From positions 274,578-338,577 of the forward strand of contig NZ_FUXJ01000003.1 of assembly GCF_900167045.1 (NCBI RefSeq): a stretch of DNA of 64,000 nucleotides. The letters are read 5' to 3'. The translations under genes were made by a program, and so were the position numbers. Of the stretch, positions 63,166 to 64,000 are shown piece after piece. The stretch comes from Legionella maceachernii. Lineage in GTDB: Bacteria > Pseudomonadota > Gammaproteobacteria > Legionellales > Legionellaceae. The first letter of the stretch is position 1, and every line of letters starts with the position of its first letter. Below the pieces are notes generated by a model. It worked only from the letters and a program-made list of their open reading frames with translations. It was not told where the DNA came from and did no database searches.

Positions 63166-63987
63166 ATGGCAGATAATGAATATAACGATGAATATCAATT
63201 CGCTGATCTGGATACAATTGGCTCAGATAACTTAGGCGACGAAGAGCATATTGCATCCGATGAGGAAGTTCCTCCTGCAAAAAAACAACCTCAAGGGAAG
63301 AATATCAGACGAAATGCATTCATTGCCGTGGTAATTATCGTTCTTGTCATGCTCGGGTATAAATTTTTGGGCTCTTTTTTTTCCAGAAAATCAACTACGG
63401 ATGAGACCATTGTTCCTCCTATAACAGCGGTTACTCCTCAACCCCAAACTGAAACGCCTCCGGTAACCACTTCACAACCAGTAACACAAGTTCAAACGGC
63501 TCCTCCACCTGTGACTACTCAGCCTACTGTCGATAATTCACAGATTACTCAAAAACTTTCCGCATTGGAGATGGCACAACAAAGTGTGCGCTCAGAGATG
63601 AGTTCTATGAGTAGCCAGCTCAATGGAATAAATTCAAATGTAAATCAACTGTCTGAAAAAATTGCTAATTTAAATCGAATGATCAGTTTATTAACCGCTA
63701 AACTTGAACAACAATCCAATCAAATTGCTATCTTGGCCGAAAGGACAAAACCTAAGCCACCACCAGTCCGTCGTGCGTCAGTAAGAGGGCTTCGTGCACC
63801 AATTTATTATATTCAAGCAGTAATACCCGGTCGGGCTTGGTTAATTGCGCCAAATGGGTCTACACTTACCGTTAGAGAGGGAACCCAAATTGCTGGTTAT
63901 GGCGTAGTAAAATTGATTGATCCGAATCAAGGGCGCGTATTAACCAGTTCAGGAAGAGTAATTAGGTTTAGTCAGCAAGATAGTTGA
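63166..63987 (+). CDS. icmG: Dot/Icm inner-membrane protein DotF/IcmG
   Basis: 273 residues (L. pneumophila 269). An acidic cytoplasmic N-terminus (about 1-48), one membrane helix (AFIAVVIIVLVMLGYKFLG), a Pro/Thr/Gln-rich stretch, a coiled coil at about 125-190 and a C-terminal periplasmic domain (YYIQAVIPGRAWLIAPNGSTL). DotF links inner-membrane and core complexes and was reported to contact effectors. Confidence 0.96.
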   Translation: MADNEYNDEYQFADLDTIGSDNLGDEEHIASDEEVPPAKKQPQGKNIRRNAFIAVVIIVLVMLGYKFLGSFFSRKSTTDETIVPPITAVTPQPQTETPPVTTSQPVTQVQTAPPPVTTQPTVDNSQITQKLSALEMAQQSVRSEMSSMSSQLNGINSNVNQLSEKIANLNRMISLLTAKLEQQSNQIAILAERTKPKPPPVRRASVRGLRAPIYYIQAVIPGRAWLIAPNGSTLTVREGTQIAGYGVVKLIDPNQGRVLTSSGRVIRFSQQDS

Positions 63988-63994
63988 GGGGGTT

Positions 63995-64000
63995 ATGTCT
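63995..64000 (+). CDS. icmC: Start of the next gene (icmC/dotE by gene order), cut by window
   Basis: Only ATGTCT is present, preceded by a GAGGGGG ribosome site directly after the icmG stop. In L. pneumophila icmC/dotE follows icmG; the identification rests on order alone. Confidence 0.45.

Overview
The window looks like part of a Legionella chromosome, probably a species other than L. pneumophila. It is AT-rich (roughly 40% GC by eye) gammaproteobacterial DNA. It ends in a collinear block of Dot/Icm type IVB secretion genes, icmT-icmS-(icmR position)-icmQ-icmP/dotM-icmO/dotL-icmN/dotK-icmM/dotJ-icmL/dotI-icmK/dotH-icmE/dotG-icmG/dotF, with the first codons of the next gene (icmC/dotE by order) at the right edge. 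All identifications come from recognising protein motifs by eye; no database search was possible.

Layout. 1-2.8 kb: two effector-like genes, separated by a large palindromic repeat. One is a truncated-by-window cysteine-protease-like protein. The other is a protein whose N-terminal third carries the active-site motifs of the OspF/SpvC/HopAI1 phosphothreonine lyases. 2.8-8.6 kb: an M15 peptidase, RNase E divergent from rluC, a HAD phosphatase and pgsA. 8.6-9.0 kb: a tRNA cluster (Gly, Cys, Leu), followed by a decayed DUF3800 gene and an unusual PAPS-reductase-like protein. 10.6-17.4 kb: a minus-strand housekeeping stretch (gpsA, secB-grxC-rhodanese, a membrane pentapeptide protein, htpX, a PafA-like phosphatase). 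17.6-26.6 kb: unknown genes, gshA-gshB, DNA ligase D and small membrane-associated proteins. 26.7-30.3 kb: trmL-mlaA, dtd, a proline-iminopeptidase homologue lacking its nucleophile, and a LysR regulator. 31-33.4 kb: glutathione-dependent formaldehyde detoxification (class III alcohol dehydrogenase and S-formylglutathione hydrolase) plus a HIT protein. 33.4-48.7 kb: a GltB-like FMN protein, yqgE-ruvX-pyrB, an unusual operon of GCS2 ligase / tandem cyclic-nucleotide-binding protein / class II amidotransferase, comM, ubiK, glnB, folate enzymes and a TVP38 protein. 48.9-51.4 kb: an Aas-like protein whose acyltransferase half has lost its catalytic motif. 51.6 kb to the end: Dot/Icm.

How the parts fit. 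The Dot/Icm genes specify the coupling complex (DotL, DotM, the IcmS chaperone), inner-membrane proteins (DotI, DotJ, DotF, IcmT) and core-complex proteins (DotG, DotH, DotK), plus the IcmQ pore protein and its variable partner. The partner gene sits behind a promoter region with a perfect PmrA-type direct repeat and a CpxR-like site. The effector-like genes at the left end would be candidate substrates of this machine. Glutathione is a second theme: synthesis (gshA, gshB), use (grxC, formaldehyde oxidation) and an additional GCS2-family ligase.
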